A DNA stretch of 64,000 nt from Paenibacillus turicensis (GCF_017873435.1 NZ_JAGGKG010000004.1:162210-226209), one strand, 5' to 3'; positions 1-8,273 are shown, counted from the stretch's first letter. Numbers and translations: made by a program. Notes: generated from the letters alone by a model not told the origin.

Positions 1-557
1 CCTTACTTGTGGGCACCGTTGTTGGCTCTAAAACAAATACAGCCCTTGAAATAATGAAAGGATATGTAGAGAAGCAATTTAATTCGGACACCGTCGAGCT
101 CATAAATCTTGCAGATTATGAGCTACAGTTTAGCGATGGACGCAACTATTTGGAATATGAAGGGGATACGGGGTATGTCACACAGCAGTTAATGGACTCG
201 GATGTCATTATTTTTGGGACACCTGTATTTCAAGCCTCCTTGCCAGGCACATTAAAAAATATTTTTGACCTGTTACCTCCACAGGCTTTACTTGGTAAAG
301 TGGTGGGGATCGTGGTTACCGCAGGCTCAAGCAAGCATTATCTCGTTGCAGAGCAGCAGCTCAAACCTATTTTATCTTATATGAAGGCACAAATTGTGCA
401 AACCTACGTATTTATCGAAGAAAAGGATTTTGCACAAAAAACGATTACCAACGATGATGTGTTGTTCCGGATGGAACGTCTTGCAGAGGATATTAAGCTC
501 CAAGCAGATTTGTACCAAGCGATTCAAGCAAAAAAAGATGAGGAATATGGTTTTTAA
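1..557 (+). CDS. NADPH-dependent FMN reductase family protein (5' end outside window)
   Basis: This is a flavodoxin-like quinone/FMN reductase of the NADPH-dependent FMN reductase family, expected to be cytosolic and to reduce flavin or quinone with NAD(P)H. The phosphate-binding loop GSKTNT lies at the visible N-terminus and the flavin-ring loop GTPVFQASLPGTLKN in the middle, both typical of the family. The reading frame is open to the left edge (Leu-Leu before the GTG at 9), so the true start lies upstream and the visible GTG is probably an internal valine. The stop is TAA at 555-557. Substrate and partner are not visible. Confidence 0.85.
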   Translation, partial: LLVGTVVGSKTNTALEIMKGYVEKQFNSDTVELINLADYELQFSDGRNYLEYEGDTGYVTQQLMDSDVIIFGTPVFQASLPGTLKNIFDLLPPQALLGKVVGIVVTAGSSKHYLVAEQQLKPILSYMKAQIVQTYVFIEEKDFAQKTITNDDVLFRMERLAEDIKLQADLYQAIQAKKDEEYGF

Positions 558-582
558 GGAATATGGTTTTTGATCATATTTT

Positions 583-648
583 TTAAAAAAAAGCACTGCT
601 GCATGAAAAGATGAGATTCATCTACTTCGTTAGCGGTGCTTTTTTTTC
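583..648. terminator. Bidirectional terminator between convergent genes
   Basis: The arms GCACTGCT and AGCGGTGC close a stem flanked by an A-run on the left and a T-run on the right, so it can terminate both the reductase gene (plus) and the lipoprotein gene (minus). Confidence 0.75.
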
Positions 649-653
649 TTCTT

Positions 654-1040
654 TTACTTTACTGAGAAACTGACATCAAAACTGCCGCTGGCATCTTCAC
701 CTATGACTTTTATTTGGTATTTGCCACTTTGCTCTGCCTTGATCTCTACATCATCTGATGCGTTTGTTTTAAAATCGTTAATAAGCTCTTTCTCAGGATT
801 AAACAATTGAATGAACAACTTGCCACTTGTCACCTCGGAAGAATACTTTATATTCAAGATTTCCCCTTGCTTCAGGTTAATATTTTTATCTTCAGTCCCA
901 CTAAACAACTTATACGAACCATTCATTGCATTTGAAGTACTATTTCCTATATACAATAATCTTCGATCACAACCAGTAATGACAATCACTAGGGTCAAAA
1001 TCAGTAAACTAATCAAGTTGCCTAATTTAATTTTTCTCAT
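654..1040 (-). CDS. Small lipoprotein of unknown function
   Basis: This 128-residue protein starts with a lysine-rich n-region, a hydrophobic core and the lipobox VITGC, so it should be lipid-anchored outside the membrane. The mature part is beta-rich and contains alternating polar/hydrophobic stretches such as GKLFIQLFNPEKEL and SGKYQIKVIGEDASG, reminiscent of small secreted Ig-like sheets, but I recognise no named family. A GGGGG ribosome binding site sits 8 bases before the ATG. The 183 bases between it and the next gene show nothing recognisable. Function unknown. Confidence 0.75.
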   Translation of the reverse strand: MRKIKLGNLISLLILTLVIVITGCDRRLLYIGNSTSNAMNGSYKLFSGTEDKNINLKQGEILNIKYSSEVTSGKLFIQLFNPEKELINDFKTNASDDVEIKAEQSGKYQIKVIGEDASGSFDVSFSVK

Positions 1041-1223
1041 ACTCTGTGCCCCCTACTTCTAAATGTTCAACCCCTTCATCCCTTTACTCCCCGTAACTTG
1101 TAACATCAGATTTCTCAAGTTTTAAATCTTATATTAAGTTTAGAATAGTCTAAGTTCAATTTTTCAAAAATAATAAAAATCACAAAAAACCACGTAACTT
1201 TTAAGGCTCTCCCTACCATTCAC

Positions 1224-1580
1224 TCAGTTACTGCTTTTATTTATTCTTATTTTTGGTTTGGTTAGCATGTAACTATGAACAATCATCGCACAGATTTCTT
1301 CTTCTGGTACGGTTCCATCTAAAATAATTGAATTCCAGTGCTCTTTATTCATATGAAACGCAGGAACTACTGCGGTGTACATTTGTCTGTGCAAGTCTAA
1401 TAACTCAGGCTCACCCTTCACATTGATCCAAATATAACCTTGTCTCTCAAAGATACATGCAAACATCTTTTTATTCATTCCATGACGTATGACAGCCCAA
1501 TTACTATCATGAAATGGGTAATCTTCATATGTATTTTCTAGGGTTAAGCAATATTCAATCACTTCTTGTCGTAGCTTCAT
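1224..1580 (-). CDS. MmcQ/YjbR family DNA-binding-fold protein
   Basis: This protein of about 118 residues matches the YjbR/MmcQ family (CyaY-like fold). Characteristic segments are YEDYPFHDSNWAVIRHG near the N-terminus, FERQGYIWINVKGEP in the middle and HMNKEHWNSIILDGTVPEE toward the C-terminus. The family is widespread in Firmicutes; a role in nucleic-acid binding has been proposed but is not established. I chose the ATG at 1580 (protein MKLRQEV), which gives the usual family N-terminus; the ATG at 1589 is also possible. It appears monocistronic. Confidence 0.85.
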   Translation of the reverse strand: MKLRQEVIEYCLTLENTYEDYPFHDSNWAVIRHGMNKKMFACIFERQGYIWINVKGEPELLDLHRQMYTAVVPAFHMNKEHWNSIILDGTVPEEEICAMIVHSYMLTKPKIRINKSSN

Positions 1581-1779
1581 CCTAATCATCCCTTTATCCT
1601 TTTATCCTTTTAAAACACTTCACTGTAAGTATAGGTTAATCCCACTCCAAAAACAAACTGACGTTCGTATTATTCTTTTAAATTCATTTCAAAGATGGTA
1701 AACTTTTCATATAATTTAGTTGAGTAACTAAAAAAACTAGTACTTATAATCAAGCTAATCAAGATAAGGAGCAACCGTC

Positions 1780-2412
1780 ATGAAAACCTTATATAGACCG
1801 GTAGGGTCACAAGAAATGAAACTTATACTAGAGCTTGACCTAAAGGCATTTCCTCCGCGTTTGCCTGAACAGCCTATTTTCTACCCCGTACTAAATCAAA
1901 AATATGCTACACAAATTGCACGGGATTGGAATACTAAGGACCCTTTTTCAGGATATGTAGGCTTCGTTACTAAATTTGAGGTGGCTAGCCCATTTATTGA
2001 TCAATATGAGGAGCAGATTGTAGGCTCAAAGCAACATCATGAGTTATGGATCCCTGCGGAGGATCTAGATGAGCTAAATCACAATATTGTAGGACATATT
2101 CAAACTATAGATGCCTTTTACGGCGAACAGTATACAGGGCATGATGCTACGCCACGTATCCCCATTTTTGAGAACAAAGGAGTCGAAGAACAATTTTTAA
2201 TTTGGAAAAATATCTTGGATTATAACTCTATGGATTTTTATTGCGAAATTAGAGCACACAAGCATGCGATTTATATGAACTATCGATATTGGCAACAAGC
2301 AGATTTTAGTCAACAAGGGGTGACAGAACAAGAAAAGCTAGATGTACTTCATACGATGAAACAATATTGGGAAGAACATTTCCCTTCACAAAAACTACTT
2401 TTATCCCGATAA
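1780..2412 (+). CDS. Conserved hypothetical protein (often labelled ADP-ribosylation/crystallin J1)
   Basis: This 210-residue soluble protein has the N-terminal pattern YRPVG..E..LI followed by FPPRLPEQPIFYPVLN and ARDWNTKD. From memory, relatives in Bacillales carry the database label ADP-ribosylation/crystallin J1. I see no ADP-ribosylglycohydrolase active site, so that label should not be taken as function. The acidic middle (HELWIPAEDLDELN) and a charged C-terminus suggest a cytosolic globular protein. An AAGGAGCAACCGTC ribosome binding site precedes the ATG. It is followed at 62 bases by a secreted-protein gene on the same strand. Confidence 0.7.
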   Translation: MKTLYRPVGSQEMKLILELDLKAFPPRLPEQPIFYPVLNQKYATQIARDWNTKDPFSGYVGFVTKFEVASPFIDQYEEQIVGSKQHHELWIPAEDLDELNHNIVGHIQTIDAFYGEQYTGHDATPRIPIFENKGVEEQFLIWKNILDYNSMDFYCEIRAHKHAIYMNYRYWQQADFSQQGVTEQEKLDVLHTMKQYWEEHFPSQKLLLSR

Positions 2413-2474
2413 TACTTTAGAACTAGTTGCGCACTACTTTATAACTATCATCATACTAAAGGGGACTTAAACAA

Positions 2475-3650
2475 ATGAAGAAAAAGGTTTTGTCTGTTTT
2501 AAAAAGGGGAAGCTTAGCACTATGTGCAGCACTGCTCACTGTCACGCTAACGACTATTGCTTCGGGTTCAGCTCAAGCCGCTGCACCTACTCCGAAGCAA
2601 GTTGGTTTATTGGATGCTAAAAGTAATCAAACCTTTATCCCAGTGGCTACTTTAAGCCAGTTTCCTGATGTAACGGTACAATGGATTGCTGATCAGAAAA
2701 AAATTATCATTACGCAAAATGATAAAACCCTCACATTTACAGTCGGGAGCAAATCCGCACAAAACAATGAGGAAATGATCACGCTCATAGAAGCACCCTT
2801 TGTAGAAAATGGAGTTACCTACATCCCTGTTGCACCATTAGGACAAGCATTTGGATATTCTGTTGTATGGAGTAATACATCCTCCTCGATTTCTATTGGA
2901 CTCGGCGATGCTAATGTAATATTACCTGTGGCTAAGAAGGGGCAATTTACCGCAAGTAGCAAACCTATTACTAACGAGCGTAAAACATTTAAGGTGAAGT
3001 CCAAATCATTTTCTGTACAAATGGTTACCGTTTCCTTATTACATCCTAAAATCCAGCTTGACGTCGCTTTAGCAGGCAATGAAATTGGTAAGGTGGAGGA
3101 TTTAAGCAGTATTGCTAAACGTAACAAAGCCATCGTAGCAATTAACGGGACATTTTTTGATGCCTATACGAAGGAAAGCTTTAAAACTCCTTACGGATAT
3201 ATCGTTCAACAAGGGGAGCGCAAGCATTATGGTGACAACCGATCTATATTTACCTTTGATTACAATTCATTCGCAAACGTGATTCATGAGGCTGAATACA
3301 AAGAGAAGATGGAAGCGGAACAAATCAACGGTGCAATTCAAGCAGGACCAAGACTTCTCGTTAACGGTAAAATTGCCTTAGATGTGAAAAATGAAGGCTT
3401 TAAAGACCCTAAAATTTTAACAGGTGGTGGGGCTAGAAGTGCACTTGGGATTACAAAGGATCACAAGCTCATTTTGATCACCACAGGTGGAGCAACCATT
3501 CCTCAGCTTGCCGAAATTATGAAGCAGGCAGGTGCTTATCAGGCGATGAACTTAGATGGTGGCGCATCAAGTGGGCTGTATTATAACGGAAAGTATTTAA
3601 CAAGCCCTGGGCGTAAAATTAGTAATGCAATCATTGTGAAATATCAATAA
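2475..3650 (+). CDS. Secreted stalk-domain protein with phosphodiester glycosidase (NAGPA/DUF2233) domain
   Basis: The 391-residue protein begins with a Sec signal peptide ending near SAQA-AAP (about residue 36). Residues 40-140 match a copper-amine-oxidase N-terminal-like stalk domain (FIPVATLSQF..VQWIADQKKIIIT). The C-terminal half is a phosphodiester glycosidase domain, shown by AINGTFFDAY, YGYIVQQGERKHYGDNRS, QAGPRLLVNG, GGGARSALGIT and the near-terminal MNLDGGASSGLYYNG. The domain removes sugar-phosphate or phosphodiester-linked sugars and is common in exopolysaccharide or wall metabolism. The true substrate is unknown. It acts outside the cell, probably attached to the wall through the stalk domain. 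Confidence 0.85.
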   Translation: MKKKVLSVLKRGSLALCAALLTVTLTTIASGSAQAAAPTPKQVGLLDAKSNQTFIPVATLSQFPDVTVQWIADQKKIIITQNDKTLTFTVGSKSAQNNEEMITLIEAPFVENGVTYIPVAPLGQAFGYSVVWSNTSSSISIGLGDANVILPVAKKGQFTASSKPITNERKTFKVKSKSFSVQMVTVSLLHPKIQLDVALAGNEIGKVEDLSSIAKRNKAIVAINGTFFDAYTKESFKTPYGYIVQQGERKHYGDNRSIFTFDYNSFANVIHEAEYKEKMEAEQINGAIQAGPRLLVNGKIALDVKNEGFKDPKILTGGGARSALGITKDHKLILITTGGATIPQLAEIMKQAGAYQAMNLDGGASSGLYYNGKYLTSPGRKISNAIIVKYQ

Positions 3651-3653
3651 TCA

Positions 3654-3704
3654 GTACTTGATCAGCTATGAGGTAAGAGACTACATAGCAGGGAGTGGCT
3701 TCAA
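3654..3704 (+). repeat. Degenerate single arm of an inverted-repeat element
   Basis: The 17-mer GCAGGGAGTGGCTTCAA at 3688-3704 recurs exactly at 40753-40769 inside a 171-bp palindromic element. The bases just upstream also agree (CTACA-two bases-GCAGGG), and AGTACTTGA at the left matches that element's outer end. Only one arm is present here, so it looks like a decayed copy. Confidence 0.55.
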
Positions 3705-3708
3705 ATAA

Positions 3709-3753
3709 AAAACAGCAGGCTTAAGGATAATCTCCTATAGCCTGCTGTTTTTA
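3709..3753. terminator. Bidirectional terminator between convergent genes
   Basis: AACAGCAGGC and GCCTGCTGTT form a 10-bp GC-containing stem with an A-run before and a T-run after it. It sits between the stop of the secreted glycosidase gene and the stop of the flavoprotein gene. Confidence 0.85.
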
Positions 3754-3774
3754 AAATGCTTCTATGAGGTTGTA

Positions 3775-5310
3775 TTATTTTGCTTGAACATATTCTGCAG
3801 ATTTGATTCCTGCTTGACGTCCGAAAATAATAATTTCAGCTACAGAGTTACCACCGATACGGTTTTCACCATGTAATCCACCTGTGACTTCCCCTGCTGC
3901 AAACAAACCAGCAATCGCTTTACCCTCTTTATTTAACACTTCTGTGTTTGTATTGATTTTAATGCCACCCATAGTATAGTGAATTCCTGGCGCGATTTTG
4001 ATTGCATAATAAGGTGCACCAGATAAGTCATTATCCATTCCTGTGGTTCTATCAAATTCACTATCTTTTTTATCCTTCACTGCTTTGTTCCAAGTATCCA
4101 TCGTTGCTTTTAATTGATCTGCAGGAACATTAATTGCTTTTGCCAAATCTTCAATTGTGTCACCTTTTACAACAAAGCCCATTTTGTCGTATTGCTCAAT
4201 TGCTTTTACGCGAGATTTTACACCTGAATCAAAGACTAAGGTTGCTGCTTTTTCAGGTAAAGTATTAATTGCTGCTGTTACTTTATCACGTGTATTTAAT
4301 TCATTTACAAAACGTTTACCTTCATTAGAAACCATAATTGCACCTTCACCACGTACAGCTTCACCAATCAAATAAGATTTATCTTGTTGTACGGTTGGAT
4401 GCACTTGAATTTGATCCATATCAACGGTTACGCCACCAAGCTTTTCAATCATTGTAATTCCGTCACCAGTGCTACCAACTTGGTTTGTAGTTACTAAGCC
4501 TTTTAGATCTGGTCTAACTTTAGCAATTAAATCTGCGTTTGAACCAAATCCACCTGTAGTCACTACGACTGCTTTTGCAGTAATCGTTTTTTCGTCTTTT
4601 TGGTCAATAACGACTTTAACACCGTTTACTTTACCGTCTGCTTGCGTAATTTCTTTTACATCTGCATTTACAAACAAAGGAATACTTTTTTCTTGTACAT
4701 TTTTAACTAAACCAGTTACAAGATATTTACCTACTGCGGAACCATCTTCAGGACGGTGAGTACGTTTTTCCTTCATTCCACCTGTAATGGTAATGTTGTT
4801 TAATTTGATACCGATTGAATCTAACCAGTCAATTGCGCTAGCAGAGTTGTCTACAAAGAAACGAAGCATTTCTTTATCATTTGTATTGTGACCCCCAGCT
4901 AAAGTTTCTTCATAAAATAAATCGTTTTTATCTTCAATCCCTTGTTCTTTTTGGAATTTCGTTTGAGATGCATTCATACCAGAAGAAGACTTTGTAGTAT
5001 TCCCACCAGCTACTGGCATTTTTTCAAAAATAACAGGGTTTAATCCTTTTTCTTTTGCTTCAAGTGCAGCAGACATCCCCGCACCACCAGCACCAACAAT
5101 AATGATATCGTAGTTATCTTTTAATTGATCAATTGGAGTATATGAAGCTTGAGACGCACCTGCAACTGAATCTTCCTTTTTCTCCTCATTTTTCGTTTGT
5201 GGTTCATTCGCTTTTTTGTCGGTATTACTGCTACCACTATTTCCGCATCCTGCAATAACAAGAATCATGGAAAGAAGGAGTGTAAATAGGACCGTTGTTT
5301 TCTTTTTCAT
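3775..5310 (-). CDS. FAD-dependent fumarate-reductase-like lipoprotein (flavocytochrome c family)
   Basis: The 511-residue protein has a lipoprotein signal with lipobox VIAGC, a polar linker, then an FAD-binding reductase domain. The dinucleotide fold is seen as DIIIVGAGGAGMSAALEA, the flavin contacts as EKMPVAGGNTTKSSSGMNAS, the mobile substrate-cap region as HRPEDGSAVG, and the C-terminal flavin motif as FAAGEVTGGLHGENRIGGNS. This is the soluble fumarate/urocanate/methacrylate-reductase family. Unlike Listeria-type extracellular reductases it has no covalent-FMN domain in the same chain and no haem motif, so electrons must come from another protein. It acts outside the membrane. The physiological acceptor cannot be told from sequence alone. 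Confidence 0.88.
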   Translation of the reverse strand: MKKKTTVLFTLLLSMILVIAGCGNSGSSNTDKKANEPQTKNEEKKEDSVAGASQASYTPIDQLKDNYDIIIVGAGGAGMSAALEAKEKGLNPVIFEKMPVAGGNTTKSSSGMNASQTKFQKEQGIEDKNDLFYEETLAGGHNTNDKEMLRFFVDNSASAIDWLDSIGIKLNNITITGGMKEKRTHRPEDGSAVGKYLVTGLVKNVQEKSIPLFVNADVKEITQADGKVNGVKVVIDQKDEKTITAKAVVVTTGGFGSNADLIAKVRPDLKGLVTTNQVGSTGDGITMIEKLGGVTVDMDQIQVHPTVQQDKSYLIGEAVRGEGAIMVSNEGKRFVNELNTRDKVTAAINTLPEKAATLVFDSGVKSRVKAIEQYDKMGFVVKGDTIEDLAKAINVPADQLKATMDTWNKAVKDKKDSEFDRTTGMDNDLSGAPYYAIKIAPGIHYTMGGIKINTNTEVLNKEGKAIAGLFAAGEVTGGLHGENRIGGNSVAEIIIFGRQAGIKSAEYVQAK

Positions 5311-5430
5311 TTTGTATTTGCCCCCTTGTGCATTATTTCACAATATCATTATAGTAATAAAGTTCACTATATTAATAGCTTATTTAATTAATAAAATAGT
5401 TTTTAAACTAATGTAAGTAATGTCACAAAT

Positions 5431-5514
5431 AAAACCCCTTAGCCAAACAATGACTAAGTGCTCCGTAACATCTTTAACGGCAACTTAGTTTTTGTTAAAA
5501 GCTAAAGGGTTTTT
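5431..5514. terminator. Long nested hairpin, likely terminator
   Basis: Three successive inverted pairs lie inside each other: AACCCCTTAGC with GCTAAAGGGTT, AAACAATGACTAAG with CTTAGTTTTTGTT, and CCGT with ACGG at the tip. Minus-strand transcripts leaving the aldo/keto reductase gene would fold it and then run into TTTTATTTG. Confidence 0.55.
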
Positions 5515-5515
5515 A

Positions 5516-5631
5516 CTTTTGTCTATCTTCTTTTGTCTATCTTTTTGCATCTACCTTTTATATCTCATTCTGCTATTTTTCTATTTCTATTTTTTGTATC
5601 TCTACTATATTCTCTTTCTCTACTTTATGCT
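5516..5631. other. Polypyrimidine/polypurine-asymmetric stretch
   Basis: This stretch on the plus strand is almost entirely C and T with repeated TCTAT, TTTCT and CTCTA words. It lies just past the stop codon of the aldo/keto reductase. No coding potential or clear function is visible. Confidence 0.5.
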
Positions 5632-6603
5632 TTATCTCATTGGTGCAAAGTCGCTAACCTCAGACAAAATAGTATCTATTGTTGCAACCACCTCTGGGGT
5701 TAAATCTAATTCCAACGCTTTCACGTTTTCTTCAATTTGAGAAGGACGACTTGAGCCAATAATAGCAGAGCTTACAACAGGTTGTCGTAATACCCATGCT
5801 AGCGCAAGCTGTGACAAGGTGCATTCCATATTATTTGCAACATCCGTAAGCTTAGCTACACAGTTCAATACGTCTTCACGTAGGTAGCTGTTAATTACAC
5901 CATTTGTTTGCTCATTAGCCGCTCTACTATTTTGTGGAATTTCTTGCCCTGGCTTGTATTTCCCCGTCAACACGCCTTGAGCAAGCGGTGAAAATACGAC
6001 TAACCCAACACCATCCTGCTGACATTTTGTAATCACATCTTCCTTTTCAATGTAGCGCTCAAACATATTGTAAATCGGTTGATTAGAAATTAATGGGCGT
6101 AACTGCAAACGCTTACTAATTGACGTTGCCTCTGCAATTTGCGATGCAGACCACTCGCTTACACCTGAATATAAAATTTTCCCCTGTACCTTGAGGTCAT
6201 CTAACGCTCGAAGTGTTTCTTCCATTGGTGTGTCCGCATCAAAACGATGGCATTGATATAAATCGATATAATCTGTACCTAGTCGTTTCAAGCTAGCTTC
6301 ACATTGCTCCATAATATGCTTGCGTGACAATCCCCTGTCGTTTGGCCCACTTCCTTGTGGAAAAAACAATTTTGTAGCAAGCACATAACTGCTGCGAGGG
6401 TAGGATTTTAAGGCGTTCCCCATTACCTTTTCCGCTCCAGCATATGAATTAGAGGTGTCAAAAAAATTAATACCTAGCTCATACGCCTTGTGAATACAGG
6501 CCTTCGCCGTTTCCTCCGCAGTTGCCGAGCCATACGTTAACCAGCTCCCTAGCCCAATTTCACTTACTTTAAGCCCACTGTTTCCTAGACGTCTATATTT
6601 CAA
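5632..6603 (-). CDS. Aldo/keto reductase
   Basis: This is an NAD(P)H-dependent carbonyl reductase of the aldo/keto reductase superfamily, of the type related to potassium-channel beta subunits. Counting from the GTG at 6612, the catalytic tetrad is visible as Asp52 and Tyr57 (FFDTSNSYA), Lys81 (LATK) and His122 (YQCH). The cofactor-binding end is seen as SSAIIGSSRPSQIEEN. I chose the TTG at 6603, because AAGGAG ends 8 bases upstream and gives the family N-terminus MKYRRLGNSGLKVS. It is divergent from a MerR-family regulator that very likely controls it through a 19-bp-spacer promoter. Confidence 0.9.
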   Translation of the reverse strand: MKYRRLGNSGLKVSEIGLGSWLTYGSATAEETAKACIHKAYELGINFFDTSNSYAGAEKVMGNALKSYPRSSYVLATKLFFPQGSGPNDRGLSRKHIMEQCEASLKRLGTDYIDLYQCHRFDADTPMEETLRALDDLKVQGKILYSGVSEWSASQIAEATSISKRLQLRPLISNQPIYNMFERYIEKEDVITKCQQDGVGLVVFSPLAQGVLTGKYKPGQEIPQNSRAANEQTNGVINSYLREDVLNCVAKLTDVANNMECTLSQLALAWVLRQPVVSSAIIGSSRPSQIEENVKALELDLTPEVVATIDTILSEVSDFAPMR

Positions 6604-6667
6604 TACGATCACTCCTTGAAATTTTTTGTTGAATTATCAGGATCAAGTAAATTTATTGCTCAATCTA

Positions 6668-6698
6668 ATAATAGGAGTTAAACTTAACTTTAAGTCAA
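6668..6698 (-). promoter_or_regulatory. MerR-type promoter of the aldo/keto reductase gene
   Basis: Read on the minus strand, TTGACT and TATTAT are separated by 19 bases instead of 17. The spacer and -35 flank hold the dyad ACTTAAAGTTAAGT. A long spacer with a central dyad is the hallmark of promoters twisted open by MerR activators. Confidence 0.7.
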
Positions 6699-6728
6699 GC
6701 ACCATTCTCTGTAGAGAGGAAGATTTAT

Positions 6729-7106
6729 ATGGAGTTTACAATTAAGCAGGTTGCAGAACGTACTAACCTCCCCCCGTCAACCTTACGTTATTATGATAAA
6801 GAGGGGCTTATGCCTTTATTAAAAAAGACGGAATACGGTACACGCAAATACTCTGAAATGGACATCTGCTGGCTTGAATTAGTATGTTGTCTGAAGGATA
6901 GCGGCATGTCTTTAGACGAAATCAAAGCATTTATGACATTGTGCTTAGAGGGCTCAGCGACATGTGAAGAGCGGAAACATTTGCTAGAAGAGCATAAGGA
7001 CAAAATTTTGGATCAAATTAACATGCTAAATCGTAGCTTGGGCATCATCAACTATAAACTAGAGCATTATCAAGAAATAGGAACGTTTCATATTGATACA
7101 CATTAA
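6729..7106 (+). CDS. MerR family transcriptional regulator
   Basis: The 125-residue protein has the N-terminal winged helix of MerR activators (FTIKQVAERTNLPPSTLRYY, then DKEGLMPLLKK) and a long dimerisation helix (LLEEHKDKILDQINMLNRSL). Cysteines occur at CWLELVCC and ATCEE, but I see no classical C-terminal metal-binding pair. It fits the AdhR/YyaN type that responds to reactive aldehydes and activates oxidoreductase genes. Its target is most likely the divergent aldo/keto reductase, given the 19-bp-spacer promoter between them. GAGAGGAAG lies 8 bases ahead of the ATG. Confidence 0.85.
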   Translation: MEFTIKQVAERTNLPPSTLRYYDKEGLMPLLKKTEYGTRKYSEMDICWLELVCCLKDSGMSLDEIKAFMTLCLEGSATCEERKHLLEEHKDKILDQINMLNRSLGIINYKLEHYQEIGTFHIDTH

Positions 7107-7199
7107 TAGATATAAGTAATGATTTGATTTGAGCAGATAGGAAAGTAGAATGTGAAATGTGTGATAAGAACTTGTTGGTGCGAACCCCAAGCTCACATG

Positions 7200-7344
7200 A
7201 AAACCCCGGCTCCTCCGCACCTCAAGCCCAGTAAGGGATTGTAGCGTTTTGATGATTTTTTAGGTATAATTAAAACGCTTACATAATTCCTTCGCACTTT
7301 TGCGGCTCAAATCCCTTATGGCACAAGGGGCGAAAAGTGCCGCT
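7200..7344 (+). other. Putative CRISPR leader
   Basis: This noncoding stretch sits directly before the first CRISPR repeat, on the side expected for a leader given the repeat orientation. It contains an AT-rich part (around 7240-7285) and a self-complementary CGCACTTTTGCGG...CGAAAAGTGCCG segment next to the array. Activity cannot be judged. Confidence 0.45.
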
Positions 7345-7565
7345 GTCGCACTCTATGTGAGTGCGTGGATTGAAATATAACCTCATCTGTCATACTATTA
7401 AAATCAGTATTTGTCGCACTCTATGTGAGTGCGTGGATTAAAATACTTATTTGGTGAGTGATTCAGGAGTTACGGCAGTCGCACTCTATGTGAGCGCGTG
7501 GATTGAAATTGGTTTGCGACTTTCCAATATTACGTCATATAAACGTCGCACTCTATGTGAGTGCG
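7345..7565 (+). CRISPR. Short type I-C-like CRISPR array (four repeats, three spacers)
   Basis: Repeats of 32 bp start at 7345, 7413, 7478 and 7545. Each begins GTCGCACTCTATGTGA and the complete ones end GTGGATTGAAAT or a one-base variant. This matches type I-C repeats. Spacers are 36, 33 and 35 bp (7377-7412, 7445-7477, 7510-7544). Repeat 2 has ATTAAAAT and repeat 3 has GAGCGCG. Repeat 4 is cut after GTGCG, as expected for the trailer end, so transcription should run on the plus strand. No cas gene is found within the window, so any activity needs Cas proteins from elsewhere. Confidence 0.92.
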
Positions 7566-7631
7566 ACGTTTAAAACAGTGGAGGCTGTTGTTATGAATTT
7601 CTTTACTCTATAAAGTTACAATCAATCTTCA

Positions 7632-8141
7632 TTACATATTACTCACCACAATAATAGCCAGCACTACCACCATCAACGTTGTTCCAATTCCAGCAATTAC
7701 ATTAATAAATTTCTGTGCTTTTAACTGATCTTTGAAAATTTTCACTATCCCAACGTAAATAAGCAAACCCACGATACCCCCAACGGTATTGTTAATAATA
7801 TCTGTAATGTCAGATGCGCCTACACCCAAAATATATTGGAAGACTTCACATAATAAGCTGACTAAAAAGAGCAGGAAAATCTTTCTCCCTGTTGACCATT
7901 TTGAACAAAGGGTTCCTATGTAAATCCCAAGCGGCATAAAAATAATGACATTCATTATGATTTCACTAAAATCTAACTTGTTATTAAGTACAAGCGATTC
8001 GTTAAAGGGGATTAGGTTGATACTTCTCATATGACCAAGGTCTTCAAACGATAAACTTAATTTAAATAAAATAATCCATACTAATGCAATCAAATAAATA
8101 GAAAAAAGAAGCTTGGTCACTTTCGTTACTTTGTCTTTCAT
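7632..8141 (-). CDS. VanZ family membrane protein
   Basis: The 169-residue protein has four or five hydrophobic helices and the VanZ pattern: an N-terminal helix, then INLIPFNESL, FSEIIMNVIIFMPLGIYIG, a basic loop, and FQYILGVGASDITDIINNTVGGIVGLLIY. VanZ was named for low-level teicoplanin resistance, but most homologues have no proven role. It is an integral cytoplasmic-membrane protein. TAGGAGG precedes the ATG. The gene appears monocistronic, between the CRISPR array and an ABC permease gene. Confidence 0.88.
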   Translation of the reverse strand: MKDKVTKVTKLLFSIYLIALVWIILFKLSLSFEDLGHMRSINLIPFNESLVLNNKLDFSEIIMNVIIFMPLGIYIGTLCSKWSTGRKIFLLFLVSLLCEVFQYILGVGASDITDIINNTVGGIVGLLIYVGIVKIFKDQLKAQKFINVIAGIGTTLMVVVLAIIVVSNM

Positions 8142-8169
8142 TTTGCGCCTCCTACAGCTAATTAAACAT

Positions 8170-8242
8170 AATCCCCTTAGATCACACCAGAAAATATGCT
8201 CTGTATAACAAGCGTATCTTGATGCTGAACGTAAGGGGATTC
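8170..8242 (-). terminator. Distant inverted repeat, possible terminator
   Basis: AATCCCCTTA and TAAGGGGATT are perfectly complementary but separated by more than 50 bases. It lies beyond the stop of the ABC permease gene on the minus strand. There is no strong T-run, so terminator function is only possible. Confidence 0.35.
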
Positions 8243-8273
8243 CTTTTCATATCTTCTTAATTTTATCTCTTTC

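Noticed and set aside
4469..4759. Plus-strand open frame opposite the flavoprotein gene
   Set aside because: It has no ribosome binding site, an unnatural composition, and lies wholly opposite a well-supported gene.
7107..7344. Possible small cas or toxin gene next to the CRISPR array
   Set aside because: No frame with a start signal or recognisable product is present; the stretch fits a leader.
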